Notes: a model not told the origin generated them from the sequence alone. Positions 8,150 through 19,105 are shown, numbered from the stretch's first letter. The stretch: DNA of 64,000 nucleotides from an uncultured Devosia sp. (GCF_963517015.1 NZ_CAUQDV010000001.1:558001-622000), one strand, 5' to 3'. Program-made: numbers and translations.

Positions 8150-8911
8150 ATGCCAAGTCCGAGTTCTTTGCGACGCGTGCGCGTCATCGATCTGGAAACA
8201 GGCGGAAATGCCTGGGACAATGTCTGCGAGATCGGATGGCAGGATGTGGTCGAAGACCCTGACGGCCTGTGGCGGTTGGATGACAACCGCGGCGCCGTGC
8301 TGGTCAATCCCGGGCGGGCCATTTCGGCTGAAACCATGGCGGTCCACCACATACTCGACGAGCAGGTCGCCAATGCGCCATTGTGGCGCGACGTCGCGCC
8401 GTCCGTTCTGCAACCAGCCGGTGGCGTGGTGGCGCTGGCTGCGCACAGGGCAAGTTTTGAACAACGCCATTGCGTACCGCGGCTGTCGGCGGGTGCGAAA
8501 TGGATATGCACCTGGAAAGGCGCGCTTCGGCTGTGGCCGGAGTTGAGCCGGTTTTCAAACCAGATGCTGCGCTATCAGCGTCGGCCGGCGGGGCTGGTTC
8601 ATGCTATCGGGCTGCCCGCACATCGTGCCATGCCGGATGCCTATGTGACGGCCTTTCATCTTCGCGACATGCTCAACACAGTGCCCGCGAAACAATTGAT
8701 CGCGTGGAGCAGTGAACCGGGCCTGCTGCCCCGCGTGCCGTCGGGAGCCAACAGGGGCAGGTCCTGGAGTGAGCTGGGTCACGAGGCGTTGCGCGCCTTT
8801 GCCGGCGACCGCGATATCGATATCCGGTTCAGCGCTGATCAGGAAATCCGCCGCCGAAACCGCTTTGGTGAGCCGGAGCCAGAGCCGCCACTTCAGAGTC
8901 GCCTGCTTTGA
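8150..8911 (+). CDS. ExoX-like 3'-5' exonuclease (DnaQ fold)
   Basis: A 253-residue protein whose first 200 residues follow E. coli exodeoxyribonuclease X: RVIDLETGG (Asp14, Glu16, motif I), a middle HHI element (AVHHILDEQV), HRASFEQR (motif II), WICTWKGALRLWPEL, then HRAMPDAYVT (motif III His and Asp). The catalytic Asp normally found in motif II (SFD) is Glu104 here, which is unusual. The C-terminal 50 residues are basic and Pro-rich and have no counterpart in ExoX. ExoX-type enzymes degrade single strands in mismatch and recombination repair. Nothing adjacent suggests an operon. Confidence 0.8.
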   Translation: MPSPSSLRRVRVIDLETGGNAWDNVCEIGWQDVVEDPDGLWRLDDNRGAVLVNPGRAISAETMAVHHILDEQVANAPLWRDVAPSVLQPAGGVVALAAHRASFEQRHCVPRLSAGAKWICTWKGALRLWPELSRFSNQMLRYQRRPAGLVHAIGLPAHRAMPDAYVTAFHLRDMLNTVPAKQLIAWSSEPGLLPRVPSGANRGRSWSELGHEALRAFAGDRDIDIRFSADQEIRRRNRFGEPEPEPPLQSRLL

Positions 8912-8924
8912 TCCGTGCCGACCG

Positions 8925-8941
8925 CTTATGAAATCCTTATG
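8925..8941 (+). promoter_or_regulatory. Candidate KdpE operator ahead of kdp operon
   Basis: Two copies of CTTATG (8925-8930 and 8936-8941) recur at an 11-base step, the helical spacing expected for tandem binding by an OmpR/PhoB-family regulator. They lie about 75 bases before the first kdp-linked start codon. KdpE, encoded at the end of the same operon, belongs to that family. The assignment is inference from spacing and position. Confidence 0.4.
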
Positions 8942-9017
8942 CGGATCCAGTGCTTTCCGGATGGCAACCTGACGGGTTTCAGGTCCACTGCATGAGCCTC
9001 AAAACACGAGGTTCATC

Positions 9018-9101
9018 ATGCTCGATCTTGCCTTCATCGCGCTGGGTGCCGGCATTCTGATTGCCCTGGCGCTCTATGCGGCAGCTCTCAACCGGCTGTG
9101 A
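9018..9101 (+). CDS. 27-residue membrane peptide ahead of kdpF
   Basis: A short open frame beginning MLDLAFIALG and ending ALNRL, nearly all of it one hydrophobic helix. GAGG lies six bases before the ATG. It ends eight bases before the kdpF start, so it is the first gene of the kdp operon. It lacks the P-E-x-F ending of KdpF, so it is not a second kdpF. A similar tiny hydrophobic peptide before kdpF is, from memory, present in some other proteobacteria but has no established function. It may help assemble KdpFABC or act as a leader. Confidence 0.6.
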   Translation: MLDLAFIALGAGILIALALYAAALNRL

Positions 9102-9109
9102 GCGGCACC

Positions 9110-9190
9110 ATGCTCATCTTATCCCTCATCATCGCCTTCGCGCTGGCCGTCTACCTTTTGGTGACGCTGCTGGCGCCTGAACGCTTCTGA
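9110..9190 (+). CDS. kdpF: Potassium-transporting ATPase subunit KdpF
   Basis: A 26-residue single-helix peptide with the KdpF signature: a hydrophobic run, VYLLVTLL, then the APERF ending. KdpF is the small lipid-like subunit that stabilises the KdpFABC complex in the inner membrane. It starts eight bases after the preceding 27-residue peptide and ends 14 bases before kdpA, as expected for the first structural subunit gene of this operon. Confidence 0.88.
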   Translation: MLILSLIIAFALAVYLLVTLLAPERF

Positions 9191-9204
9191 CTTTCGGAGC
9201 TACC

Positions 9205-10914
9205 ATGTCCCTTTCCGGCTGGCTGCAGATCGCCCTGGTGCTGATCGCCGCCTATGCGCTGGCAAAGCCGCTCGGCCTTTACATGGCCGCGGTGTTTTCC
9301 GGTGAACGCACCTTCCTCTCACCCGTTTTTGCGCCGCTCGAACGCGGCTTTTATGTCTTGTCCGGCGTCAAGACAGAGAAGGAACAGAACTGGCTCGGCT
9401 ACACGTTTGGCGTGCTGCTGTTCAGCGCTGTTGGTTTTCTCCTGCTCTATGTGCTGCTGCGTATCCAGCACCTGCTGCCGCTCAATCCGCAGGGTTTTGC
9501 CGGCCTCGCACCAGACCTCGCCTTCAACACCGCCGTGAGCTTTGTCGCCAATACCAACTGGCAGAGCTATGGCGGGGAAACCACCATGAGCCATCTCAGC
9601 CAGATGCTGGGTCTCACGGTGCAGAATTTCGTTTCCGGTGCTACCGGCATCGCCGTGGCAGTTGCGCTGACCCGCGCCTTCATGCGTCAGGGCGTCAGCG
9701 AACTGGGCAATTTTTGGGTCGACCTGACCCGGGCCACGCTCTACGTTCTGCTGCCCCTGGCCTTCGTCGTTGCGCTGGTCTTTTTGGCCATGGGCCTGCC
9801 GCAGAGTCTTGATGCGAGCTTTGTTGCCACAACGCTTGAAGGCGCACAGCAGACCATTGCCACCGGACCGGTCGCGTCGCAGGAAGCGATCAAGCAGCTG
9901 GGCACCAATGGCGGCGGCTTCTTCAATACCAATGCCGCCCACCCGTTCGAAAATCCGACGGCATTCTCCAACTATCTCAATATCTGGTCGATGCTGGTGA
10001 TCTCGATCGGCGTCTTTTACGCCTTCGGACAGATGGTGGGAAACCGTCGCCAGGGCTGGGCACTGATTGCCGTAACACTGATCCTGCTCACCGTGGGGAC
10101 GGGTGCGGTCTACTGGGCTGAGAGCTTTGGCAATCCACTGCTCACCGCTGTCGGCGTAGACCCCATGCTGGGCAATATGGAGGGCAAGGACGTTCGCTTC
10201 GGCCAGTCCATGTCGGCGCTCTATGCCGCCGTCACGACCGGCGTCTCCAATGGTGGCGTCAATGCCATGCACGGTTCGCTGACGCCGCTGGGTGGCCTCG
10301 TGCCGATGTTCTTGATGCAGCTGGGCGAAGTCTTGCCGGGCGGTGTCGGTGCCGGTCTTTACGGCATGGTGGTGTTCGCCATTCTCGCTGTCTTTGTCGC
10401 GGGCCTGATGGTCGGGCGCACGCCAGAGCTGCTGGGCAAGAAGATCGAGGCGCGCGAGATGAAGTATGCCATGCTGGCCGTGCTCATCCTGCCGCTGACC
10501 ATTCTGGGCTTTACCGCCATCTCGGCCGTGGCCGAATTCGGCACCAGCTCGATCCTGACGCCCGGGCCGCATGGCCTCAGCGAAATCCTTTATGCCTATA
10601 CGTCGGCAGCGGCCAATAATGGCTCGGCCTTTGGTGGTCTCACGGCCAATACACCCTGGTATAATACGACTCTGGGCATAGCCATGCTGCTGGGGCGCTT
10701 TGCCTATATCGTGCCGGTGCTGGCCATTGCCGGGGCGCTTGTTAGCAAGCCACGGGCCGCAGCATCGTCGGGCACTTTCCCGACAGACCGTCCGCTGTTT
10801 GTCGGCCTTCTCATCGGCATCATCATCATTCTGGGCGGGCTGCAATTCTTCCCGGCCCTCGCTCTTGGTCCGATCGTCGAGCATTTCGCCATGCTTGCCG
10901 GCCAGAGCTTCTAG
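9205..10914 (+). CDS. kdpA: Potassium-transporting ATPase channel subunit KdpA
   Basis: A 569-residue polytopic membrane protein, close to the usual length (E. coli 557). It binds and translocates K+ in the KdpFABC high-affinity uptake pump. Family signatures are seen in the selectivity-filter region GTNGGGFFNTNAAHPFENP and in TTGVSNGGVNAMHGSLTPLG. A GGAG precedes the ATG at 9205. kdpB follows after nine bases. Expression is expected under potassium limitation or osmotic stress through KdpDE. Confidence 0.97.
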   Translation: MSLSGWLQIALVLIAAYALAKPLGLYMAAVFSGERTFLSPVFAPLERGFYVLSGVKTEKEQNWLGYTFGVLLFSAVGFLLLYVLLRIQHLLPLNPQGFAGLAPDLAFNTAVSFVANTNWQSYGGETTMSHLSQMLGLTVQNFVSGATGIAVAVALTRAFMRQGVSELGNFWVDLTRATLYVLLPLAFVVALVFLAMGLPQSLDASFVATTLEGAQQTIATGPVASQEAIKQLGTNGGGFFNTNAAHPFENPTAFSNYLNIWSMLVISIGVFYAFGQMVGNRRQGWALIAVTLILLTVGTGAVYWAESFGNPLLTAVGVDPMLGNMEGKDVRFGQSMSALYAAVTTGVSNGGVNAMHGSLTPLGGLVPMFLMQLGEVLPGGVGAGLYGMVVFAILAVFVAGLMVGRTPELLGKKIEAREMKYAMLAVLILPLTILGFTAISAVAEFGTSSILTPGPHGLSEILYAYTSAAANNGSAFGGLTANTPWYNTTLGIAMLLGRFAYIVPVLAIAGALVSKPRAAASSGTFPTDRPLFVGLLIGIIIILGGLQFFPALALGPIVEHFAMLAGQSF

Positions 10915-10923
10915 GAAACCATC

Positions 10924-12978
<2,055 letters not shown>

Positions 12979-12987
12979 GAGGCCGCC

Positions 12988-13548
12988 ATGCTCAATCAAC
13001 TTCGTCCCGCCATCACGCTGACGGCAATCTTTACCCTGCTGCTGGGGCTGGTCTATCCGGTGGCCGTTACGGGCATCGGCCAAGCGGTGTTCACGGCACA
13101 GGCCAATGGCAGCCGTATCGAGCGCGATGGCGTGGTGATCGGCTCCGAGCTCATCGGACAGAATTTTACCCGCGACGAATATTTCTGGCCGCGCCCCTCA
13201 GCCACCGTGCCCGACCCCTATAATGCTGCAGCGTCCAGCGGATCCAATATCGGGCCAACCGGCGCGGCATTGGTCGAACGGGTGGCGGGCGCTGTCGCGG
13301 GAGGCTCTTCGGTACCAGCCGACGCTGTCACGACCTCTGGTTCAGGGCTCGATCCCCATATCACGCCGCAGAATGCAGCGGCGCAGGTGAACCGGGTGGC
13401 AGCGGCGAGAGGCGTCGAAATGTCCAACGTCCAAGCGATCCTCGACAGTGTGACGGAACAACCGCTTATGGGTATATTGGGGGAGCCGCGGGTCAATGTG
13501 CTGCGCCTCAATCTGGCGCTGGACGAGGTCGCACCCTTCGGGAACTGA
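12988..13548 (+). CDS. kdpC: Potassium-transporting ATPase subunit KdpC
   Basis: A 186-residue protein with one N-terminal membrane helix (AITLTAIFTLLLGLVYPVAVTG) and a periplasmic domain. The conserved stretches GSELIGQNF, YFWPRPSA and SGSGLDPHITPQNA identify KdpC, the subunit that stabilises the complex and aids K+ capture. An AGGAGG precedes the ATG. kdpD starts one base after its stop, so transporter and sensor genes form one operon. Confidence 0.96.
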   Translation: MLNQLRPAITLTAIFTLLLGLVYPVAVTGIGQAVFTAQANGSRIERDGVVIGSELIGQNFTRDEYFWPRPSATVPDPYNAAASSGSNIGPTGAALVERVAGAVAGGSSVPADAVTTSGSGLDPHITPQNAAAQVNRVAAARGVEMSNVQAILDSVTEQPLMGILGEPRVNVLRLNLALDEVAPFGN

Positions 13549-13549
13549 G

Positions 13550-16207
13550 ATGGTTCGAACAGAAGAAAGAAGGCCGGATCCAGAGGCCCTGCTGCAGCTT
13601 GCCGCGCGCGCAAGCCGCGGCAAGCTGACTGTCTTCCTGGGCGCGGCGCCCGGCGTCGGCAAGACCTATGCCATGCTCGAACGGGCGCGCAATCTCAAGG
13701 CGCAGGGCATGGATGTGGTCATCGGTCTGGTCGAGACCCATGGGCGCAGCGAGACGGCAAAACTGGCTGATGGCATCGAGACCCTGCCCCGGCAAGGAGA
13801 CAAGGGCGCCTATGGCGAGTTCGATCTCGATGCCGCGCTGGCTCGCCGGCCGGGCCTGTTGATCGTCGATGAGCTGGCGCATAGCAATGCGCCGGGCTCG
13901 CGCCACCCCAAGCGGCACCAGGATATTGCCGAGCTGGTGCATGCCGGCATCAATGTCTGGACTGCGCTCAACATCCAGCATCTGGAAAGTCTCTCCGATC
14001 TCGTCTCGCGCATTGCCGGCGTACCGGTGCGCGAGACCGTGCCCGATGTGGTGCTCAAGACGGCCGATGAAGTGGTGCTGGTCGACCTGCCGCCGGCAGA
14101 GCTGATCGAGCGGCTCAACGCGGGCAAGGTCTATCTGCCCGACAATGCCCAGCGGGCCGTCAATGGCTTCTTTCGCCCCGCGACGCTGACGGCGCTGCGC
14201 GAGTTGGCGCTGCGGCGTGCCGCCGATCGGGTCGACGACCAGATGGTGGATTTCCTGCGGCAGAGTGCCGTGGAAGGTCCATGGGCGACTGGCGAACGGC
14301 TATTGGTTGCGGTCGGGCCCGATGCCATTTCGGAAAATGTCGTTCGCACGGCCAGCCGGCTCGCTTCAGGTCTCAATGCACGATGGCTCGTGGTGTCGCT
14401 CGGCCGGCCAGGGGCGTCGCTGCCCAGCGCTGCCGATGCGGCCCGGCTGGAAGAGCTGCTGCGCCTGGCCGAGCGCCTTGGCGCAGAGACACGGCGCGAG
14501 ACGGCAGCTGACTTTGTCGAGGCGCTGTTGCGAATCGCGCGACGCGAGCACATGACGCAGATCGTCATCGGACGGCCGGCACGGCAACGCCTGTTCCGCC
14601 GGTCGCTGCCCGATGCGCTGTTGCGCGAAGCCGGCGCGATCGGCGTTCATGTCGTGCCCGGCGAGGCAAAGGTCGCAATGCGGGCGCCGCGTCGCCGCTT
14701 TTCGCTGCCGGAGTGGGCACTGATAGTCGGCCTTCCGGTGCTGTCGGTCGGGGCAACGACCCTCTTTGGCCTCGGCCTGACGGCACTAGTAGCGCTGCAG
14801 AACCTCTCGATGCTCTATCTCGCGGCGGTACTGCTTTCGGCGGTGATTGCCGGGCGTGGCTCGGCGCTGATCGCGGCGGTGCTCTCCTTTGCGGCCTACA
14901 ATTTCTTCTTCATCGAGCCCACGGGGGCGCTAACCGTCGCGCAACCGCAGGAAGTGCTCTCGCTGGTGATCTTCATTGCCGTCGCGCTGTCGGCCGGCCA
15001 GCTGGCTGCACGGTTGCGCGAACAGGCGCAGGTCTCTCGCCAACAGGCGCGGCAGAGCCAGGCGCTGTTGGATTTTTCGCGCAAGCTCTCCTCGGCCCAT
15101 GGCCAGGACAGCGTGCTCGATGCTATTGCCAGCCACCTCCACACGAGCCTTGGCCGACCTGCCATGGTGCTGGTGCCCGATGAGAGTGGCGAGTTGGCGC
15201 AGACCGCCGCCTGGCCACCGGAGCAACCCCTCGGCGGCACCGAATTGACCGCCGCCCGCTGGGCCTTCGACAAGAGGGAGGCCGCTGGTTTCCTGACCGG
15301 TACGCTGCCGCAGATCCGCTATCTTTTTCGGCCCATCACCTATGGTCCGCGCATCCTGGGCGTGGCGGGCCTTGCCATGGGGCCTGGCGATACGCCGCTT
15401 GCCCCTGACGAAGAACGGACCTGGCTCGCCCTGCTGGATCAGGCTGCCATTGCCATGGACCGTGCCCGGCTCAATCGCGAAAGCAATCAGGCGTCTCTGG
15501 CGCAAGAGGGCGAAAAGGTGCAGGCGGCCCTGCTGTCGTCCCTCTCGCACGATCTTCGCACGCCGTTGGCCTCGATCACCGGCGCCGTCACGACCTTGCG
15601 CCAACTGGGCGAAAAACTGCCCGTCGAAACGCGTGACGACCTGCTGCTGTCGATCGAGGAGGAATCCGGCCGGCTCAATCGCTTTGTGGCCAATCTCTTC
15701 GACATGACGCGGATCGAGGCGGGCATGATGAAGGCCCGGCGGGCCCCGCTGGACCTGGCCATAGTGGTCGAAGCCAGCGTGGCGCGCGCAAAGCGTCTCC
15801 ATGGCGAACTCCAGGTCGAGATCAGCCTCGCGCCTGACTTGCCCAAGGTTCTCGGGGATCCCGCCCTGCTTGAACAGGTGCTGTTCAACTTGCTCGATAA
15901 TGCTCACAAGTATGGTGGCGTGGATCAACCCATTGCCATTTTCGCCAGGGTCGAGGATGGCATGGCCAGCGTTTCAGTTACCGATCAGGGCAAGGGCATT
16001 CCCGAAGGTGAACTCGAAAAGATCTTTGATCGCTTCTATCGCCGTGCCAAAGGCGATGGACGCCCGGCCGGCACCGGTCTCGGCCTCTCCATCGCCCGTG
16101 GATTGATGGGTGCCATGGGTGGGACGATCAAGGCGCAGAGCCCGGCCATGCGCAAGCGCGGGACGCGCTTCACCCTGCGCCTGCCTCTGGCCGGAAAGGA
16201 AAGCTGA
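13550..16207 (+). CDS. kdpD: Potassium sensor histidine kinase KdpD
   Basis: An 885-residue membrane sensor kinase. The order of domains is: cytoplasmic KdpD domain with Walker A GAAPGVGKT (31-39); a universal-stress-like domain (about 245-370); four membrane helices (about 400-500); a GAF-like region; and a transmitter with phosphoacceptor His667 in SLSHDLRTPL, an N-box (LLDNAHKYGG) and GTGLGLSIARG. It senses potassium status and turgor and phosphorylates KdpE. The start at 13550 is the first ATG after kdpC. Its TGA overlaps the kdpE ATG by one base, so expression is coupled. Confidence 0.95.
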   Translation: MVRTEERRPDPEALLQLAARASRGKLTVFLGAAPGVGKTYAMLERARNLKAQGMDVVIGLVETHGRSETAKLADGIETLPRQGDKGAYGEFDLDAALARRPGLLIVDELAHSNAPGSRHPKRHQDIAELVHAGINVWTALNIQHLESLSDLVSRIAGVPVRETVPDVVLKTADEVVLVDLPPAELIERLNAGKVYLPDNAQRAVNGFFRPATLTALRELALRRAADRVDDQMVDFLRQSAVEGPWATGERLLVAVGPDAISENVVRTASRLASGLNARWLVVSLGRPGASLPSAADAARLEELLRLAERLGAETRRETAADFVEALLRIARREHMTQIVIGRPARQRLFRRSLPDALLREAGAIGVHVVPGEAKVAMRAPRRRFSLPEWALIVGLPVLSVGATTLFGLGLTALVALQNLSMLYLAAVLLSAVIAGRGSALIAAVLSFAAYNFFFIEPTGALTVAQPQEVLSLVIFIAVALSAGQLAARLREQAQVSRQQARQSQALLDFSRKLSSAHGQDSVLDAIASHLHTSLGRPAMVLVPDESGELAQTAAWPPEQPLGGTELTAARWAFDKREAAGFLTGTLPQIRYLFRPITYGPRILGVAGLAMGPGDTPLAPDEERTWLALLDQAAIAMDRARLNRESNQASLAQEGEKVQAALLSSLSHDLRTPLASITGAVTTLRQLGEKLPVETRDDLLLSIEEESGRLNRFVANLFDMTRIEAGMMKARRAPLDLAIVVEASVARAKRLHGELQVEISLAPDLPKVLGDPALLEQVLFNLLDNAHKYGGVDQPIAIFARVEDGMASVSVTDQGKGIPEGELEKIFDRFYRRAKGDGRPAGTGLGLSIARGLMGAMGGTIKAQSPAMRKRGTRFTLRLPLAGKES

Positions 16208-16887
16208 TGCTGCAACGCATTCTGGTGGTGGATGACGAGCCGCAAATCCAGCGCTTCCTCAAGCCGGCCCTGATCGCCGCCGGGTTTGACGTCGAAACCG
16301 CCGCCACGTCCGCCGAAGCTCGACGGCTGGCGGCGACGCGGGCGCCGGCTCTCATTGTGCTTGATCTGGGCCTGCCCGATGGCGACGGCAAGGAGGTCAT
16401 CGAGATCGTGCGGGCTTTCTCGGCCGTGCCGATCATCGTGCTGTCGGCTCGCGACCAGGAGATCGAGAAGATTGCTGCGCTGGATCTGGGCGCCAATGAC
16501 TATGTCGAGAAGCCTTTTGGAATCGGCGAGTTGCTGGCCCGCATTCGTGCCGCCCTGCGCCAGGCTCCGGGTGCGGATCACGTCGCGGTGCCCCGGAAGT
16601 TCGGTCCGATCACGCTTGATCTGGAGCATCGCATGGTGACGGTGGGCGGTGCGCAGGTGCATCTGACGCCCAAGGAGTTCGATCTCTTCACTCTCTTGGC
16701 CCAGAATGCCAATAAGGTTGTCACCCATCGTCAGGCACTGAGTCAGGTTTGGGGACCGGCCCATCATGACGATGTGCAGTATCTGCGTGTCGTCGTCTCG
16801 CAGTTGCGGGCCAAGCTCGAGGCCGATCCAAAGGCGCCAGTTCATCTGCTGAGTGAGCCCGGTGTCGGCTATCGCCTCGTCGACTAG
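16207..16887 (+). CDS. kdpE: Response regulator KdpE
   Basis: A 226-residue OmpR/PhoB-type transcription factor. The receiver has VVDDEP at the N-terminus, phosphoacceptor Asp53 in LIVLDLGLPDGDG and Lys in YVEKPF. The C-terminal winged helix shows HLTPKEFDLFTLLAQNANK and LSEPGVGYRLVD. It pairs with KdpD, whose gene overlaps it by one base, and should activate the kdp promoter; the direct repeat at 8925-8941 is a candidate target. It is the last gene of the operon. Confidence 0.95.
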   Translation: MLQRILVVDDEPQIQRFLKPALIAAGFDVETAATSAEARRLAATRAPALIVLDLGLPDGDGKEVIEIVRAFSAVPIIVLSARDQEIEKIAALDLGANDYVEKPFGIGELLARIRAALRQAPGADHVAVPRKFGPITLDLEHRMVTVGGAQVHLTPKEFDLFTLLAQNANKVVTHRQALSQVWGPAHHDDVQYLRVVVSQLRAKLEADPKAPVHLLSEPGVGYRLVD

Positions 16888-16987
16888 ACAGCAATCTCGT
16901 CCTTCTGGGTGCCTATGGGTGGATTTCACCACCGTCTTGACCATAAGGTGCCCGCTGAGACCATGTAGCTCTAGCGTCGAGATAGTC

Positions 16988-17461
16988 ATGAAAGAGGAAG
17001 CGTCAAGCTTGCCCGATACGCCGGAAGCCCTGCTGCGGCAAATCCACCTGTCCCTGCGGGAATTGGTCGAATCTGCCCAGACATCGCAGGATCGCGCTGC
17101 AAAGCTGCAAAAACTGCATCCGACCGACATGGCCTGTATTGCCTATCTGGGGCGTCAATATGCGCCGGTCAGTGCCAAGCAGATCACCAACCACCTCAGC
17201 CTGAGTTCGGGATCGGGTACTGCCTTGCTGGATCGGCTGGAGGCGGCCGGCTATGTTCGAAGACTGCCCAATCCCGAGGACCGGCGCGGCGTGCTGATCG
17301 ATCTGGACAGGGTCAAAGCCAAGGTGCCGCTGGAGAAGCTGGGAGAAATCGAGCAACGCTACCTGAAGCTGGCGGCTTCGTTTTCGAAACGGGATTTCGA
17401 GGCCATTCTGCGGTTTCTCGACGAGACCAATAAGATCGCGCGCGATCTTAGCGCCGACTGA
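16988..17461 (+). CDS. MarR family transcriptional regulator
   Basis: A 157-residue winged-helix regulator. The core is MarR-like: LHPTDMACIAYLGR, then VSAKQITNHLSLSSGSGTAL for the recognition region, then the wing LPNPEDRRGVLIDL, followed by a helical dimerisation tail. The ATG at 16988 is used; no strong ribosome site is visible, so the start could shift. It lies 100 bases after kdpE and ends four bases before the convergent sigma-factor gene. The ligand and targets are unknown. Confidence 0.82.
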   Translation: MKEEASSLPDTPEALLRQIHLSLRELVESAQTSQDRAAKLQKLHPTDMACIAYLGRQYAPVSAKQITNHLSLSSGSGTALLDRLEAAGYVRRLPNPEDRRGVLIDLDRVKAKVPLEKLGEIEQRYLKLAASFSKRDFEAILRFLDETNKIARDLSAD

Positions 17462-17465
17462 TCCG

Positions 17466-18734
17466 CTATCGGGCCAGCCTGTCCTGCGGTCGATTCGGCT
17501 TGGTTGCAAGGCGATCGAGGTGTTGGCGGATATGGCTGGCTTCGGCGGGAGAATTGGCGAGGGCAATGGCGCGATTGAAGGCTTGCCTTGCGGCATCATT
17601 CTGGCCGAGTTGCGCCAGCAGGCCGCCCTGCACGCCATGGAAGTAGAAATAGCCATCGAGCTTTTCGGCCAGGGGTGCGATCAGTTGCAGAGCAGCGGCC
17701 GGGCCGCGCCATTTGCTGACGGCGACGGCGCGGTTGAGCGTCACGACCGGCGAGGGCTGCAGCATTTCGAGAGTCTGATAGAGACGGTCGATGGCGGCCC
17801 AGTCGGTGTCTTCGGCGCGTTTGGCGCGCGCATGCTGGGCGGCAATGGCTGCCTGGACCTGATAGATGCCCGGCTCCTGGTGGCGCAGGGCTTTTTCGAC
17901 AAGAGCCCGCCCCTCCATGAGCATGGTGTGGTCCCATAGAGCGCGATCCTGATCTTCGAGCAGGACAAGCTGGCCTTCTCCGTCGAGACGGGCGCGGTGC
18001 CTGGCATGCTGGAGCAGCATCAGCGCGGCGAGGCCCATGATTTCCGGTTCGGTGGGAAAGAGACTCAGCAGAAGCCGGGCCAGGCGAATGGCTTCGTTAC
18101 ACAGGCGCGCTGCGTCCGGATCGGAGTGGCCGCGCGAATAGCCCTCGTTGAATATGAGATAGAGCATGACGGCGACCGTGCCGAGCCGTTCGAGCCGCGC
18201 CGTGGCATCCGGCGGATCGAAGGACGTGGGGTGGGCCGCAATGCGGGCCTTGGCACGGGTGATGCGCTGCTCCATGGCCACGTCGCTGACGAGAAACGCC
18301 CGAGCGATCGCGCGGAGGGGCATGCCTGCCACGATCCGCAGGGCCAGGGCGATCTGGCCATTGGCAGGCAGATCGGGATGGCAGCAGACAAAGAGCAGGC
18401 GCAGGATGTCGTCGCGAAAATGGGCGCCATCGAGACGGTCCGCCATGCCGGCCTCGGCATCGCTCAGGTCGGACAATCGATCTTCTGGCGGCAAGGGCAC
18501 GTTGCGGCTGGTCTTGCGAATGGCATCTATGCCGCTGTTGCGGCCGACAAAGACCAGCCAGGCTACCGTATCGCGCGGCGGTCCCTTGACGGGCCAGGTG
18601 CGAATGGCGCGCAGGCTCGCCTCCTGAAAGGCCTCCTCCGCGCTGTCCAGATTGCGGAAATAGCGCAGCAGGGCGCTTAATGCCTGGGGGCGTGCAGAGG
18701 TCAGGGCTGCAGCGATCCAGGCATTGTCGGTCAT
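17466..18734 (-). CDS. ECF sigma factor with C-terminal TPR-like domain (ECF42-like)
   Basis: A 422-residue sigma factor. Region 2 (AEEAFQEASLRAIRTWP) and region 4 (LPANGQIALALRIVAGMP, then AFLVSDVAMEQRITRAKARI) take the first 170 residues. The long C-terminal extension contains YLIFNEGYSRGHSDPDAARL and helical repeats ending in AARQAFNRAIALANSPAEA, typical of the ECF42 group. Its start overlaps the stop of a YCII/DGPF gene by four bases; that pairing is also typical of the group. Such sigmas usually lack a classical anti-sigma factor, and the C-terminal extension is thought to regulate them. Confidence 0.9.
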   Translation of the reverse strand: MTDNAWIAAALTSARPQALSALLRYFRNLDSAEEAFQEASLRAIRTWPVKGPPRDTVAWLVFVGRNSGIDAIRKTSRNVPLPPEDRLSDLSDAEAGMADRLDGAHFRDDILRLLFVCCHPDLPANGQIALALRIVAGMPLRAIARAFLVSDVAMEQRITRAKARIAAHPTSFDPPDATARLERLGTVAVMLYLIFNEGYSRGHSDPDAARLCNEAIRLARLLLSLFPTEPEIMGLAALMLLQHARHRARLDGEGQLVLLEDQDRALWDHTMLMEGRALVEKALRHQEPGIYQVQAAIAAQHARAKRAEDTDWAAIDRLYQTLEMLQPSPVVTLNRAVAVSKWRGPAAALQLIAPLAEKLDGYFYFHGVQGGLLAQLGQNDAARQAFNRAIALANSPAEASHIRQHLDRLATKPNRPQDRLAR

Positions 18735-19105
18735 TTTCCGAGCTCATGGGGATGGAACAGGCCGACCGGGCGGATTTCATAGCCACCAGGGCCGGGATTG
18801 GCGGCGGCGAGGTCCTTGGCAAAGGCAATGGCCTCGTCCAGTGTCTCGCAATCGGCGAGGTAGAAGCCGAGGAACTGTTCCTTGGTTTCGGCGAAGGGGC
18901 CGTCGATGATCAGCGGCTCGCCGCCGTTCTTGCGCAAAGTGGTTGCGGCCGTGGTGGGCAGGAGGCGCGCGACGGGGCCGAGCTTGCCCTTGGCCGACAT
19001 GGCGTTTTCCACTTCGCCGAGACGCGCCATGCAGGCGTCGTCCTCCTCCTTGGACCAGGCGGAAACGGCATTCTCATCATTGTAGCACAGGACGGCATAA
19101 AGCAT
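18731..19105 (-). CDS. YCII-related (DGPF domain) protein
   Basis: A 124-residue cytoplasmic protein with the diagnostic IDGPFAETKEQFLGFYL motif of the DGPF branch of the YCII family, preceded by MLYAVLCYNDE. It is the first gene of a minus-strand pair with the ECF42-like sigma factor (4-base overlap). DGPF proteins accompany these sigma factors in many bacteria, but their biochemical role is not known. The ATG at 19105 fits the family's usual N-terminus better than the longer open frame. Confidence 0.88.
   Translation of the reverse strand: MLYAVLCYNDENAVSAWSKEEDDACMARLGEVENAMSAKGKLGPVARLLPTTAATTLRKNGGEPLIIDGPFAETKEQFLGFYLADCETLDEAIAFAKDLAAANPGPGGYEIRPVGLFHPHELGK

Noticed and set aside
9319..10884. 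A 521-codon open frame antisense to kdpA
   Set aside because: It is a shadow of the GC-rich kdpA codons; its translation is rich in His, Arg, Gln and Asp and shows no domain. kdpA is certain.
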